A stretch of 14,630 bases of DNA, taken from contig VBJE01000233.1 in NCBI GenBank assembly GCA_005879675.1, positions 1 through 14,630 of the forward strand. The letters are read 5' to 3'. Below, piece after piece: positions 5,414-12,039 of this stretch (position 1 is the first letter of the stretch; each line of letters begins with the position of its first letter). The position numbers and the translations under genes are program-made. A model generated the notes under the pieces. It saw only the letters and a list, made by a program, of their open reading frames with translations. It made no database searches and had not been told where the DNA came from. The stretch comes from Chloroflexota bacterium. GTDB lineage: Bacteria; Chloroflexota; Dormibacteria; Dormibacterales; Dormibacteraceae.

Positions 5414-6475
5414 GTGAAGGTGCTCGTGGCGCCAAACGCCTTCAAGGGCACGCTGACCGCGACGCAGGCCGCGGCGGCCATCGCCCGGGGCGTGCGCGAG
5501 GTCTTTCCCAAGGCCGAGATCGTCGAAGTCCCGGTCGCCGACGGAGGTGACGGCACGGTCGAGGCGCTGGTCTCCGCCAACCACGGCGAGCACCGCACAG
5601 CCCAGGTCGAAGGGCCGCTGGGCGATCCCGTCCAGGCGCGGTACGGGCTCATCGACTCCGGGCGCACCGCCGTCGTCGAGATGGCATCGGCCGCCGGCCT
5701 GACCCTCATCCCGGCAGAGCGGCGCGACCCCCGCCGGACCTCGACATATGGCTTCGGCCAGCTGCTCGAGGCGGTGCGCCAGGATGGCGTCGCGACCATC
5801 ATCGCCGGCATAGGCGGCTCCGCCACCAACGACGGCGGCGCGGGCATGGCCCAGGCCATGGGCTACCGGCTCCTGGACAAGGAGGGACGAGACCTCGATC
5901 GTGGCGGCGCGGGCCTTGCACGCCTCTGGAGAATCGACGCCTCCGGCTTCGACAGCGGCTGGAGACAGGTCCGTGTCAGGGTGGCGTGCGACGTCACCAA
6001 TCCCCTCACCGGCCCGCGGGGCGCCAGCGCTGTCTACGGCCCCCAGAAAGGAGCCGACCCCAAGGCCGTGCGCGAGCTGGACGGCGCCCTCGCGACGTTT
6101 GCCGTGGTCGTCCGGCGCGATCTCGGCAAAGACATCGCCGGCCTACCGGGGGCAGGCGCTGCCGGCGGGCTGGGGGCGGGCCTGGTCGCTTTCCTCGACG
6201 CCACCCTCGAGCCGGGCGCACCCCTCGTCGTCGAAGCCACCGGCTTCGACAGCGCTGTGAGTGGGGCGGATCTGGTCATCACCGGCGAGGGGCAGGTGCT
6301 TCTTCTCGCCGGGGCCAAGCAGCCAGGCTGGGAGGCGTTGCATGACCTGGGCGTCACCGCGGTCGTGACGATGGCGGATGAGGGAATCACCATGCGGGAG
6401 GCGCTAAATGAGCCAGAACGGATGCTTACGCGGGCCACCGTAGTAGCCTGCCGCAGGCATTCATGGGCGACGTAG
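5414..6475 (+). CDS. glxK: Glycerate 2-kinase (GlxK/GarK family), internally shortened
   Basis: The glycerate kinase type 1 family phosphorylates D-glycerate to 2-phosphoglycerate using ATP. MKVLVAPNAFKGTL opens the protein. VPVADGGDGTVEAL, the glycine-rich GIGGSATNDGGAGMAQA (residues 132 onward), CDVTNPLTGPRGASAVYGPQKGA and DLVITGEG (about 285-292) follow in the right order. Straight after ITGEGQ the sequence jumps to VLLLAGAKQPGWEALHDLGVTAV. The segment usually found between (a D-x-QT-x-x-GK motif and a helix, about 22-25 residues) is absent, in frame, at about 6292-6297. The missing QT/GK region is highly conserved, so the product may be inactive. The start is the GTG at 5414, inferred from the conserved N-terminus. 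The last 13 bp overlap the sigma-factor start. Confidence 0.87.
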   Translation: MKVLVAPNAFKGTLTATQAAAAIARGVREVFPKAEIVEVPVADGGDGTVEALVSANHGEHRTAQVEGPLGDPVQARYGLIDSGRTAVVEMASAAGLTLIPAERRDPRRTSTYGFGQLLEAVRQDGVATIIAGIGGSATNDGGAGMAQAMGYRLLDKEGRDLDRGGAGLARLWRIDASGFDSGWRQVRVRVACDVTNPLTGPRGASAVYGPQKGADPKAVRELDGALATFAVVVRRDLGKDIAGLPGAGAAGGLGAGLVAFLDATLEPGAPLVVEATGFDSAVSGADLVITGEGQVLLLAGAKQPGWEALHDLGVTAVVTMADEGITMREALNEPERMLTRATVVACRRHSWAT

Positions 6476-7242
6476 AGGAGCCGGCCACCAGGGAGGGGAC
6501 CGAGCCGACCGACGTCGAGCTCGTCCGCGCTTACCGAAACGGCGACGTCTACGCCTTCGAGGAGCTCCACCGCCGGTACGTCGCATCAATCTTCCGGCTC
6601 GTCCGGCGGAAGCTCGGCGATGCGCTTCTGGCCGAGGACATCGCCCAGGAGACGTTCATGAAGGCGCTCCGGATGATGGACCGCGTCGACGACTCGTTCA
6701 ACTTTGGTGGCTGGGTGCACACGGTCGCCCGCAACCTCTGCTTCGACGAGCTGCGCCGCCGCCAGCGCGACCTCCGCGCCGATGGCACGACCGAGGAAGA
6801 AGACGACGAGCTGATGGCGAACCTGCCGTCAACGTCCAAGGCATTCGACCCGGTCCTGGTGCAGGAGTCGAACGAAACCCGGCGCCAGGTCTGGGCTGTG
6901 GCCCAGCGCTTGCCCGAGAAGTACCGCCTCGTGCTGACGCTGCGCGAGCTGCAGGACATGAGCTACCGCCAGATCGCGCGCACCTTGAAGATGTCGGAGA
7001 GCGCGGTCGAAACCCTGCTCTACCGCGCGCGCCTGCGGTTCAAAGAGGAGTACCTCGCTTCCCAGCGCGAGGGCGAGCTGAGCCACGAAGAGGCAGTGCC
7101 TCTGCTGGCGCCGTACCTCGCCGGCAAGCTCCGGCGGCCGCAGACGGAAGCCGTTCGCAACCACATCGCCACGTGCACCAAGTGCGCCCGCAAGATCGGC
7201 CGCCGGCGCCTCAGAGAACAGCGCAGGAGTGAAGCAAGATGA
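6463..7242 (+). CDS. ECF-type RNA polymerase sigma factor with C-terminal anti-sigma-like zinc finger
   Basis: A 259-residue sigma-70 family protein. Region 2 covers about residues 18-105 (ELVRAYRNGDVYAFEELHRRY; LAEDIAQETFMKAL; WVHTVARNLCFDELRRRQR). Region 4 covers about 145-195 (LPEKYRLVLTLRELQDMSYRQIARTL, then MSESAVETLLYRARLRFKEEY). A C-terminal extension, LSHEEAVPLLAPYLAGKL...VRNHIATCTKCARK, carries His234-x3-Cys238-x2-Cys241. That is the zinc-binding pattern of zf-HC2/ZAS domains, which usually reside on a separate anti-sigma factor. Self-contained redox or metal control of the sigma factor is therefore plausible (inference). No separate anti-sigma gene follows. The ATG at 6463 is preceded by a small hairpin (GCCTG-ccg-CAGGC, 6446-6458) and a TAGCCT at 6444, and it overlaps the glycerate kinase stop. 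Confidence 0.9.
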   Translation: MGDVEEPATREGTEPTDVELVRAYRNGDVYAFEELHRRYVASIFRLVRRKLGDALLAEDIAQETFMKALRMMDRVDDSFNFGGWVHTVARNLCFDELRRRQRDLRADGTTEEEDDELMANLPSTSKAFDPVLVQESNETRRQVWAVAQRLPEKYRLVLTLRELQDMSYRQIARTLKMSESAVETLLYRARLRFKEEYLASQREGELSHEEAVPLLAPYLAGKLRRPQTEAVRNHIATCTKCARKIGRRRLREQRRSEAR

Positions 7243-7249
7243 GGGTTAG

Positions 7250-7255
7250 TACAGT
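7250..7255 (+). promoter_or_regulatory. Possible -10 box for the gene at 7265
   Basis: TACAGT lies 9 nt before the ATG at 7265. An AGGTG overlaps the same space and could instead serve as a ribosome-binding site for co-transcription with the sigma factor. Confidence 0.3.
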
Positions 7256-7264
7256 AGGTGTGAA

Positions 7265-7822
7265 ATGGCCAGGGTAGTCGTCCGCTTTTTCGACGATGAG
7301 ACGGTCGAAGGCGTCGCCCGCGACCTCGATTTCGACGAACCTGACTTCCTCGTCGAGGTCGACGACGCGGGCGGTCTGGAGAACAACGAGACCGCATGGA
7401 TCCCGCTCACCGCGGTGAAGTGGGTCGAGCTCCAGCGTGACAAAGAGCTCGCGGACACGCCGACCCGCAAGGTCGCCATCCGCTTCCTCGACGGCGAGGT
7501 CCTGCGCGGCCACCTGGACGGCACTCTGGAAAGGCATCGCTACGGCGTCGTGCTGCACCTCCACGCAGAGCACAGCGACAGCCCGATCCGCAAGCTCGGA
7601 ATTCCGTTCTCCGCGGTCAAGGCGCTGTTCTTCGTGCGCGAGTTCGACGCCCGTGGCGAAGAGGCCGGCACGGCCTCCGATGCGTACCTCGCGCGGCGGA
7701 CGATGGCCCCGCTGCTCGACGTGCTCGAGGAGATGGACATGCTCACGCGGCTCCACCGCGACGGCCTGCTCTCAGACCACGAGTACGCGTCCAAGCGAAC
7801 GCTGGTGCTGGAGAGGCTCTAG
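7265..7822 (+). CDS. Hypothetical protein with duplicated beta domain and SHOCT-like C-terminus
   Basis: A 185-residue cytoplasmic protein. Two similar halves, VVRFFDDETVEGVARDLDFDEP...IPLTAVKWVELQR (about 4-60) and VAIRFLDGEVLRGHLDGTL...IPFSAVKALFFVRE (about 69-128), look like tandem small beta-barrel domains of the RFxDGExxxG type, as seen in DUF6982-like proteins. The last about 35 residues (LLDVLEEMDMLTRLHRDGLLSDHEYASKRTLVLERL) fit the SHOCT pattern, a short C-terminal oligomerisation/tail motif (Lxx L...GlLsxxEyxxKrxxLL). No catalytic residues or membrane segments. It follows the sigma factor by 22 bp in the same direction and may be co-transcribed. A structural or regulatory role is possible but unproven. 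Confidence 0.72.
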   Translation: MARVVVRFFDDETVEGVARDLDFDEPDFLVEVDDAGGLENNETAWIPLTAVKWVELQRDKELADTPTRKVAIRFLDGEVLRGHLDGTLERHRYGVVLHLHAEHSDSPIRKLGIPFSAVKALFFVREFDARGEEAGTASDAYLARRTMAPLLDVLEEMDMLTRLHRDGLLSDHEYASKRTLVLERL

Positions 7823-7832
7823 GGGGACCTAA

Positions 7833-7876
7833 CTCCTCCCCACCTGTGAGGAGGTGGCGCCGAGGGCGCCGGAGGG
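7833..7876. repeat. REP-like intergenic palindromic element (two hairpins)
   Basis: Two successive hairpins lie just after the stop at 7822. The first arm can pair in two exclusive ways: CTCCTC (7833-7838) with GAGGAG (7848-7853), or CCACCT (7840-7845) with AGGTGG (7852-7857). The second hairpin is GGCGCC-gag-GGCGCC (7856-7870), closed by GGAGGG (7871-7876), which can also pair back to CCTCC at 7835. The layout CTCC..CC / GGAGGTGG / GGCGCC-loop-GGCGCC / GGAGGG resembles dispersed extragenic palindromes of GC-rich bacteria. From a single copy this is an inference. It may also serve as a terminator-like end for the upstream gene. Confidence 0.5.
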
Positions 7877-7947
7877 CTCGTTACACGTCTTTGCGCAAAA
7901 GACGTCTATCCCGGCCGTTGATAGGCTGGTTTTGCGCCAAACGAGCC
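7875..7947 (+). ncRNA. Candidate structured RNA element upstream of pdxST
   Basis: Nested perfect inverted repeats predict a three-way junction. The outer stem is GGCTCGTT (7875-7882) with AACGAGCC (7940-7947). Hairpin 1 is ACGTCTTT (7885-7892) with AAAGACGT (7898-7905) around the loop GCGCA. Hairpin 2 is CTATC (7906-7910) with GATAG (7920-7924). The loop sequence GCGCAA (7893-7898) is complementary to TTGCGC (7932-7937) in the 3' single strand, allowing a pseudoknot. The 3' arm can alternatively pair downstream (CGAG 7942-7945 with CTCG 7949-7952), and another hairpin follows (GCTGA-caccac-TCAGC, 7962-7977). It could be a cis-regulatory leader, a small RNA or a DNA-level repeat. I match it to no known riboswitch class. 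Confidence 0.4.
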
Positions 7948-8004
7948 TCTCGGCTGCTACGGCTGACACCACTCAGCTCAGACCGCGATCGTACGGGCCC
8001 CGCG

Positions 8005-8010
8005 TAGAAT
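8005..8010 (+). promoter_or_regulatory. Probable -10 box of the pdxS operon
   Basis: TAGAAT differs from TATAAT at one base and lies 7 nt before the GTG at 8018. The sequence between (TCCGATC) holds no ribosome-binding site, pointing to a leaderless pdxS mRNA. The -35 position (about 7982-7987) has no consensus. If this is the only promoter, the folded element at 7875-7947 would lie outside the pdxS transcript. Confidence 0.5.
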
Positions 8011-8017
8011 TCCGATC

Positions 8018-8935
8018 GTGGCCGAACGCGACGGTGTCCGTGATGGCAACGGGTCGGTGAAGGGCTCTTTCAAGGTCAAGTCCGGGCTCGCCCAGATGCT
8101 GAAGGGCGGCGTGATCATGGACGTCGTCACGCCCGAGCACGCGCGCATCGCCCAGGAGGCGGGCGCGTGCGCCGTGATGGCGCTCGAGCGCGTCCCCGCC
8201 GACATCCGCAAGGAAGGCGGCGTCGCGCGCATGTCGGACCCCGACCTGATCAAGTCGATCATGGCCACGGTCACGATCCCCGTCATGGCCAAGTGCCGCA
8301 TCGGGCACTTCGTCGAGGCGCAGGTGCTCGAAGCGCTCGGCATCGACTACATCGACGAGTCGGAGGTGCTGACGCCGGCGGACGAGGAGAACCACATCGA
8401 CAAGCACCCGTTCAAGGTGCCTTTCGTGTGCGGCTGCCGCGACCTCGGCGAGGCCGCGCGGCGCATCGCCGAAGGCGCGGCGATGATCCGCACCAAGGGC
8501 GAGGCGGGGACCGGCAACGTCGTCGAGGCTGTGCGCCACGCGCGCGCCGTCAACGCCGGCATCCGCAAGCTCCGGGGCATGAACCACGCCGAGCTCGTGC
8601 GCGAGGCCAAGCAGATCGGCGCACCTGTCGAGGTGCTGGCCGAGTGCCAGAAGCTCGGACGTCTCCCCGTCGTGAACTTCGCCGCCGGCGGCATCGCCAC
8701 TCCGGCCGACGCCGCGTTGATGATGCAGCTTGGCGTCGACGGCGTCTTCGTCGGTTCGGGCATCTTCAAGTCCGAGGACCCCTTGAAGCGTGCCAAGGCG
8801 ATCGTCGCCGCAACGACATACCACGACAGGCCGGACGTCATCGCCGAGGTCTCGGCCGGTCTTGGAGAGGCCATGCGCGGCCTCGAGATCCCGGCCATCC
8901 CGAAGGACGAGCTGCTCGCTGCCAGAGGCTGGTAG
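8018..8935 (+). CDS. pdxS: PdxS, pyridoxal 5'-phosphate synthase lyase subunit
   Basis: A 305-residue, full-length PdxS. It builds pyridoxal 5'-phosphate from ribose 5-phosphate, glyceraldehyde 3-phosphate and ammonia delivered by PdxT, working as a dodecamer of TIM barrels. FKVKSGLAQMLKGGVIMDVV opens the barrel. Asp35, Lys92 (VMAKCRIGHFVEAQ) and Lys160 (MIRTKGEAGTGNVVEAVRH) stand exactly 11 residues later than Asp24, Lys81 and Lys149 of the Bacillus enzyme, so the catalytic set is complete. The conserved NFAAGGIATPADAALMMQLG and DGVFVGSGIFKSEDP follow. The GTG at 8018 is preceded by a TAGAAT box and no ribosome site. pdxT follows after 22 bp. Presence of this pair indicates the DXP-independent vitamin B6 route. 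Confidence 0.98.
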   Translation: MAERDGVRDGNGSVKGSFKVKSGLAQMLKGGVIMDVVTPEHARIAQEAGACAVMALERVPADIRKEGGVARMSDPDLIKSIMATVTIPVMAKCRIGHFVEAQVLEALGIDYIDESEVLTPADEENHIDKHPFKVPFVCGCRDLGEAARRIAEGAAMIRTKGEAGTGNVVEAVRHARAVNAGIRKLRGMNHAELVREAKQIGAPVEVLAECQKLGRLPVVNFAAGGIATPADAALMMQLGVDGVFVGSGIFKSEDPLKRAKAIVAATTYHDRPDVIAEVSAGLGEAMRGLEIPAIPKDELLAARGW

Positions 8936-8957
8936 CTCCGCTCCCAACCGGAGCAAG

Positions 8958-9539
8958 TTGCCTCTCATCGGGGTCCTCGCGATGCAGGGCGCTTTTGCAG
9001 AGCACGTGCGCGCGCTCGAAAAGGCCGGCGCGCGGACTCGGCTGGTTCGCACGCGAGAAGACCTTGAAGGTCTCGACGGCATCGTCCTCCCGGGCGGCGA
9101 GAGCACGACCATGACGATGCTGATGGAACGGGTCGGCCTGCTCGAGCCTCTGCGCGATGCGATCGGCGGCGGCCTGCCAACGCTTGCCACCTGCGCGGGC
9201 ATGATCGTGCTGGCGCGCGAGATCGCGGACGGAATGGGCGACCAGCGCGGGCTTGGCCTGCTCGACATCGCGGTGCGCCGGAACGGCTATGGGCGCCAGG
9301 TCGACAGCTTCGAGGCGCCGCTGCAGATCGCAGGCATGGATGGCAAGACGTTTCCCGGCGTGTTCATCCGCGCCCCGCTTGTCGAGCGGACAGGCGACGT
9401 CGAGGTGGTGGCGGAGCACGACGGACATCCGGTCGCGGTCCGGCACGGGCGGATCACCGCGCTCGGATTCCACCCCGAGCTGAGCGGCGACCTGCGGCTG
9501 CATCGCGAGTTCGTCCGCCTGGCGAGCGGGTCGCGATGA
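8958..9539 (+). CDS. pdxT: PdxT, pyridoxal 5'-phosphate synthase glutaminase subunit
   Basis: A 193-residue class I glutamine amidotransferase that hydrolyses glutamine and channels ammonia to PdxS. LIGVLAMQGAFAEHVRALEKAGA opens the protein and LPGGESTTM forms the oxyanion/strand motif. Cys79 in LATCAGMI is the nucleophile, and His172 and Glu174 in GFHPEL complete the triad; spacing matches characterised PdxT. RRNGYGRQVDSFE and GVFIRAP are also typical. The TTG at 8958 is the only start that fits the conserved N-terminus and has GGAG 4 nt upstream. The stop overlaps the next gene as ATGA, suggesting coupled translation. Confidence 0.96.
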   Translation: MPLIGVLAMQGAFAEHVRALEKAGARTRLVRTREDLEGLDGIVLPGGESTTMTMLMERVGLLEPLRDAIGGGLPTLATCAGMIVLAREIADGMGDQRGLGLLDIAVRRNGYGRQVDSFEAPLQIAGMDGKTFPGVFIRAPLVERTGDVEVVAEHDGHPVAVRHGRITALGFHPELSGDLRLHREFVRLASGSR

Positions 9540-10483
9540 AGCTCCGGGCGGCTGGACTGCTCGACCTGGCGCGCATCGAGGAGATGCATCGGTCTTCCGA
9601 CATCAGGTTGAGCGAGGCGGAGCCACCCGCTGCGCGCCTGTGGTCGCTGCTGAGCTCGACCCTCTCAGCGCTGCTGCCGCTAGCCCAGGAGACGTTGATC
9701 TACGTCGCCGAGGACAACGGCAAGGTGGTCGGATACGTCCAGGCGTCGGGCCAGCCGGTGAGCCTCGACCTCCGTCGCGCGCGCGTTCTCCAGGTGCTGA
9801 ACCTGCAGGTGGCGGACGACGCCGACGCTGACGAGGTGGCGCCGGCGCTCGTGCAGCACCTGTGCAATCAGGCCCTCGAGCGGGGCGCTCTCCGGCTGTT
9901 CGTGCGCCTGCCGGACCGCGACTCTCTCCTGCCCGCGTTCCGGCTGCAGGGCTTCCGCCAGTACGCGACCGAGCAGGTGCTTTACAGCGAGCGGCCGAAG
10001 CAGCGCTCTGACGATTACCCGCTGGGCCTGCGCGCGAGCAAGCGAGGCGACGAGCGCAGGCTGTACCAGCTCTACCGCAAGGTCACGCCCCAGGGGGTTT
10101 CGCAGCTGGAGGCTCCGACGTACCGAGAGTGGAAGGCGCTCCACGCGGGCGAGGCGGCCGGCAGCTACGTCGTCGACCGGATCGAGGTCGTGGGCTGGGT
10201 CCGGATGCACCGCGGTGGCGGCGCGCGGCCGGACACCCTGCAGTTCATGGCGCTCCCCGAAAACCCGCTGCCGGCCGAGCTCGCCGACTACGGAATCTCA
10301 CTCCTCGGCGAGTCGGACGCCCCGGCCTGGTCGAGCCTCCGTCACTATGATTCGCACATGATCGACGCCCTTCGCGGGCGTGGGTTCACCGTCCTCCTGA
10401 CGCAGCTGCTCCTCGTCAAAGAGCTGGCCGTCCGCGTGCCCAAGCCAGTCCGCGAGAAAGGCCTGGTCCCGTCTTTCGGATGA
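9536..10483 (+). CDS. GNAT-like acetyltransferase family protein (tandem, degenerate)
   Basis: A 315-residue cytoplasmic protein. The first half (about 1-155) follows a GNAT plan: LRAAGLLDLARIEEMHRSS, then LIYVAEDNGKVVGYVQAS, VLQVLNLQVADD, a helix and RLQGFRQYATEQVLY. The usual acetyl-CoA loop (R/Q-x-x-G-x-G/A) is not visible after LNLQVADD, where DADADEVAPALVQHL stands instead, so CoA binding may be altered or lost. The second half (about 165-315) looks like another GNAT-like unit (LRASKRGDERRLYQLYRKVTP; VVGWVRMHRGG; LRGRGFTVLLTQLLLVKEL). It overlaps pdxT and the R3H ATPase by 4 bp each (ATGA), so it is expressed in fixed order with them. Substrate unknown. Confidence 0.72.
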   Translation: MKLRAAGLLDLARIEEMHRSSDIRLSEAEPPAARLWSLLSSTLSALLPLAQETLIYVAEDNGKVVGYVQASGQPVSLDLRRARVLQVLNLQVADDADADEVAPALVQHLCNQALERGALRLFVRLPDRDSLLPAFRLQGFRQYATEQVLYSERPKQRSDDYPLGLRASKRGDERRLYQLYRKVTPQGVSQLEAPTYREWKALHAGEAAGSYVVDRIEVVGWVRMHRGGGARPDTLQFMALPENPLPAELADYGISLLGESDAPAWSSLRHYDSHMIDALRGRGFTVLLTQLLLVKELAVRVPKPVREKGLVPSFG

Positions 10484-12021
10484 GTGCCCAAAGAGAACCG
10501 ACGCGCGTCGGCCGCTGGGACGAGGAGACCGAGCTCCTGGCGCGAGCGCTGCCGCCTGACCTCGCGCGCGCGATTCATGACCGCATCGACCCGCGCGAAC
10601 TGCTGGAGATCGTGCTCGACCTTGGCCGCGAGCCGGAGGCGCGCGTGCCGGGACGCGAAGTCCTGCTGGCCGACCATCCGGTCTCGGCGTCGGACCTCGA
10701 CCATGTGGCGAACAACGTCGGCCAGTTCGGCGACGACAACCGCGCCGGCATCGAGCGCACGCTCCACCGAGTCTCCGCGATTCGCAACCGCTCTGGGCGC
10801 ATCGTCGGCCTGACCATGCGGGTGGGACGCGCGGTGACCGGCACCGGGGAGATCATCCGCGACATCGTCGTCAGCGGCCAGAGCATCCTGCTCCTGGGCC
10901 GGCCCGGCATTGGCAAGACGACGATGCTGCGCGAGTGCGCGCGCCTGCTCGCGGACGAGCTGCGCAAGCGCGTCGTCATCGTCGACACGTCGAACGAGAT
11001 CGGTGGCGACGGCGATATCCCGCATCCTGGCATCGGCCGCGCTCGGCGCATGCAGGTGAAGACGCCTCTGCTTCAGCACTCGGTGATGATCGAGGCGGTC
11101 GAGAACCACATGCCGGAGGTCATCGTCATCGACGAGATCGGCACCGAGCTCGAGGCCGGCGCCGCGCGCACCATCGCCGAACGCGGCGTCCAGCTCATCG
11201 CCACGGCGCACGGCCAGACCCTGGAGAACCTGCTCGTCAACCCGACGCTGAACGATCTGCTCGGAGGCATCCAGAGCGTCACCCTGTCCGACGAGGAGGC
11301 GCGGCGCCGGGGCACGCAGAAGTCGGTGCTCGAGCGCAAGGCGCCGCCAACCTTCGATGTCCTGGTCGAGATCCAGGACCGCGACCGCGTCGCCATCCAC
11401 ATGCCCCTGGCCGACGTCGTCGACACGGCGCTGCGCGGCCCGCTCCAGACCCCGAAGATCCGCGTCCGCACGCGCGAGGGCCGCGTCATCTCGAACGTCG
11501 ACGTGCCCGTGGTCGTCGCGTCGGAGCCGGTGCCGGCCGTCGTGCCGAGCAAGCCGCTCGGCATCTTTCCCTACGGCGTAAGCCGGCACCACGTGGAGCA
11601 GTCGATCCGGGAGCTCGAGCTGCCGGTGCGCGTGCTCGGCAATCTCGACGGGGCCGGCGCCGTGCTGACGCTGAAGAACCACTACCGGCGAAGGCCGGAC
11701 AGCCTGCGCCAGGCGGAGAGCCGAGGCCTGCCGATCCACATCCTCAAGAGCAACTCGGTGAGCCAGGTACGCGACGCGCTGTCGCGGATCTATGGAGTGG
11801 ACAAGCAGGACGAGGCCACCACGCGCGCCCTGGCTGAGGCGGCGGCCGCGATCCGCCAGGTGAAGACGACCTTGCGCCCGGTCGAGATCTCGCCGCAGAA
11901 CGCGTACCTGCGGCGGCTGCAGCACCAGCTGGTGGCCGAGAACGAGCTGTCCGCCCGCAGCACCGGCAAGGAGCCGCAACGGCGGCTCCGTATCACACCC
12001 TCTTCCGAGCAACCGGCCTAG
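10480..12021 (+). CDS. R3H-domain AAA-type ATPase (SpoIIIAA/Ycf45-like)
   Basis: A 513-residue nucleic-acid-related P-loop ATPase. Residues about 20-130 are an N-terminal domain (PPDLARAIHDRIDPRELLEIVLDLGREPEAR; GRIVGLTMRVGRAVTG). The ATPase core has Walker A GRPGIGKTT (Lys146), VIVDTSNEIGGDGD, Walker B VIVIDEIG (Asp218, Glu219) and a sensor-like LIATAHGQTLENL, the order seen in SpoIIIAA and chloroplast Ycf45 proteins. A mid-C-terminal domain (FPYGVSRHHVEQSIREL...HILKSNS) and a final R3H segment (VEISPQNAYLRRLQHQLVAE, Arg478-x3-His482) suggest single-stranded nucleic acid binding. Exact function is not established for the family. The ATG overlaps the GNAT stop; tmk starts 18 bp downstream. 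Confidence 0.93.
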   Translation: MSAQREPTRVGRWDEETELLARALPPDLARAIHDRIDPRELLEIVLDLGREPEARVPGREVLLADHPVSASDLDHVANNVGQFGDDNRAGIERTLHRVSAIRNRSGRIVGLTMRVGRAVTGTGEIIRDIVVSGQSILLLGRPGIGKTTMLRECARLLADELRKRVVIVDTSNEIGGDGDIPHPGIGRARRMQVKTPLLQHSVMIEAVENHMPEVIVIDEIGTELEAGAARTIAERGVQLIATAHGQTLENLLVNPTLNDLLGGIQSVTLSDEEARRRGTQKSVLERKAPPTFDVLVEIQDRDRVAIHMPLADVVDTALRGPLQTPKIRVRTREGRVISNVDVPVVVASEPVPAVVPSKPLGIFPYGVSRHHVEQSIRELELPVRVLGNLDGAGAVLTLKNHYRRRPDSLRQAESRGLPIHILKSNSVSQVRDALSRIYGVDKQDEATTRALAEAAAAIRQVKTTLRPVEISPQNAYLRRLQHQLVAENELSARSTGKEPQRRLRITPSSEQPA

Positions 12022-12039
12022 TACCCTTCCCGGGCACCT

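Noticed and set aside
4457..6475. A genuine bifunctional IlvE-glycerate kinase
   Set aside because: The proper ilvE C-terminus and stop are present in another frame, and the in-between residues are out-of-frame translation, so two separate genes are the better reading.
7875..7977. Naming the folded element as a known riboswitch or T-box, or as an integron attC site
   Set aside because: No T-box specifier/antiterminator sequence, no match to a riboswitch core I know and no attC core sites; left as an unnamed candidate.
7973..9268. Leftward open frame of 431 codons opposite pdxS and pdxT
   Set aside because: Antisense shadow of two conserved genes with complete catalytic residues; no recognisable domain.
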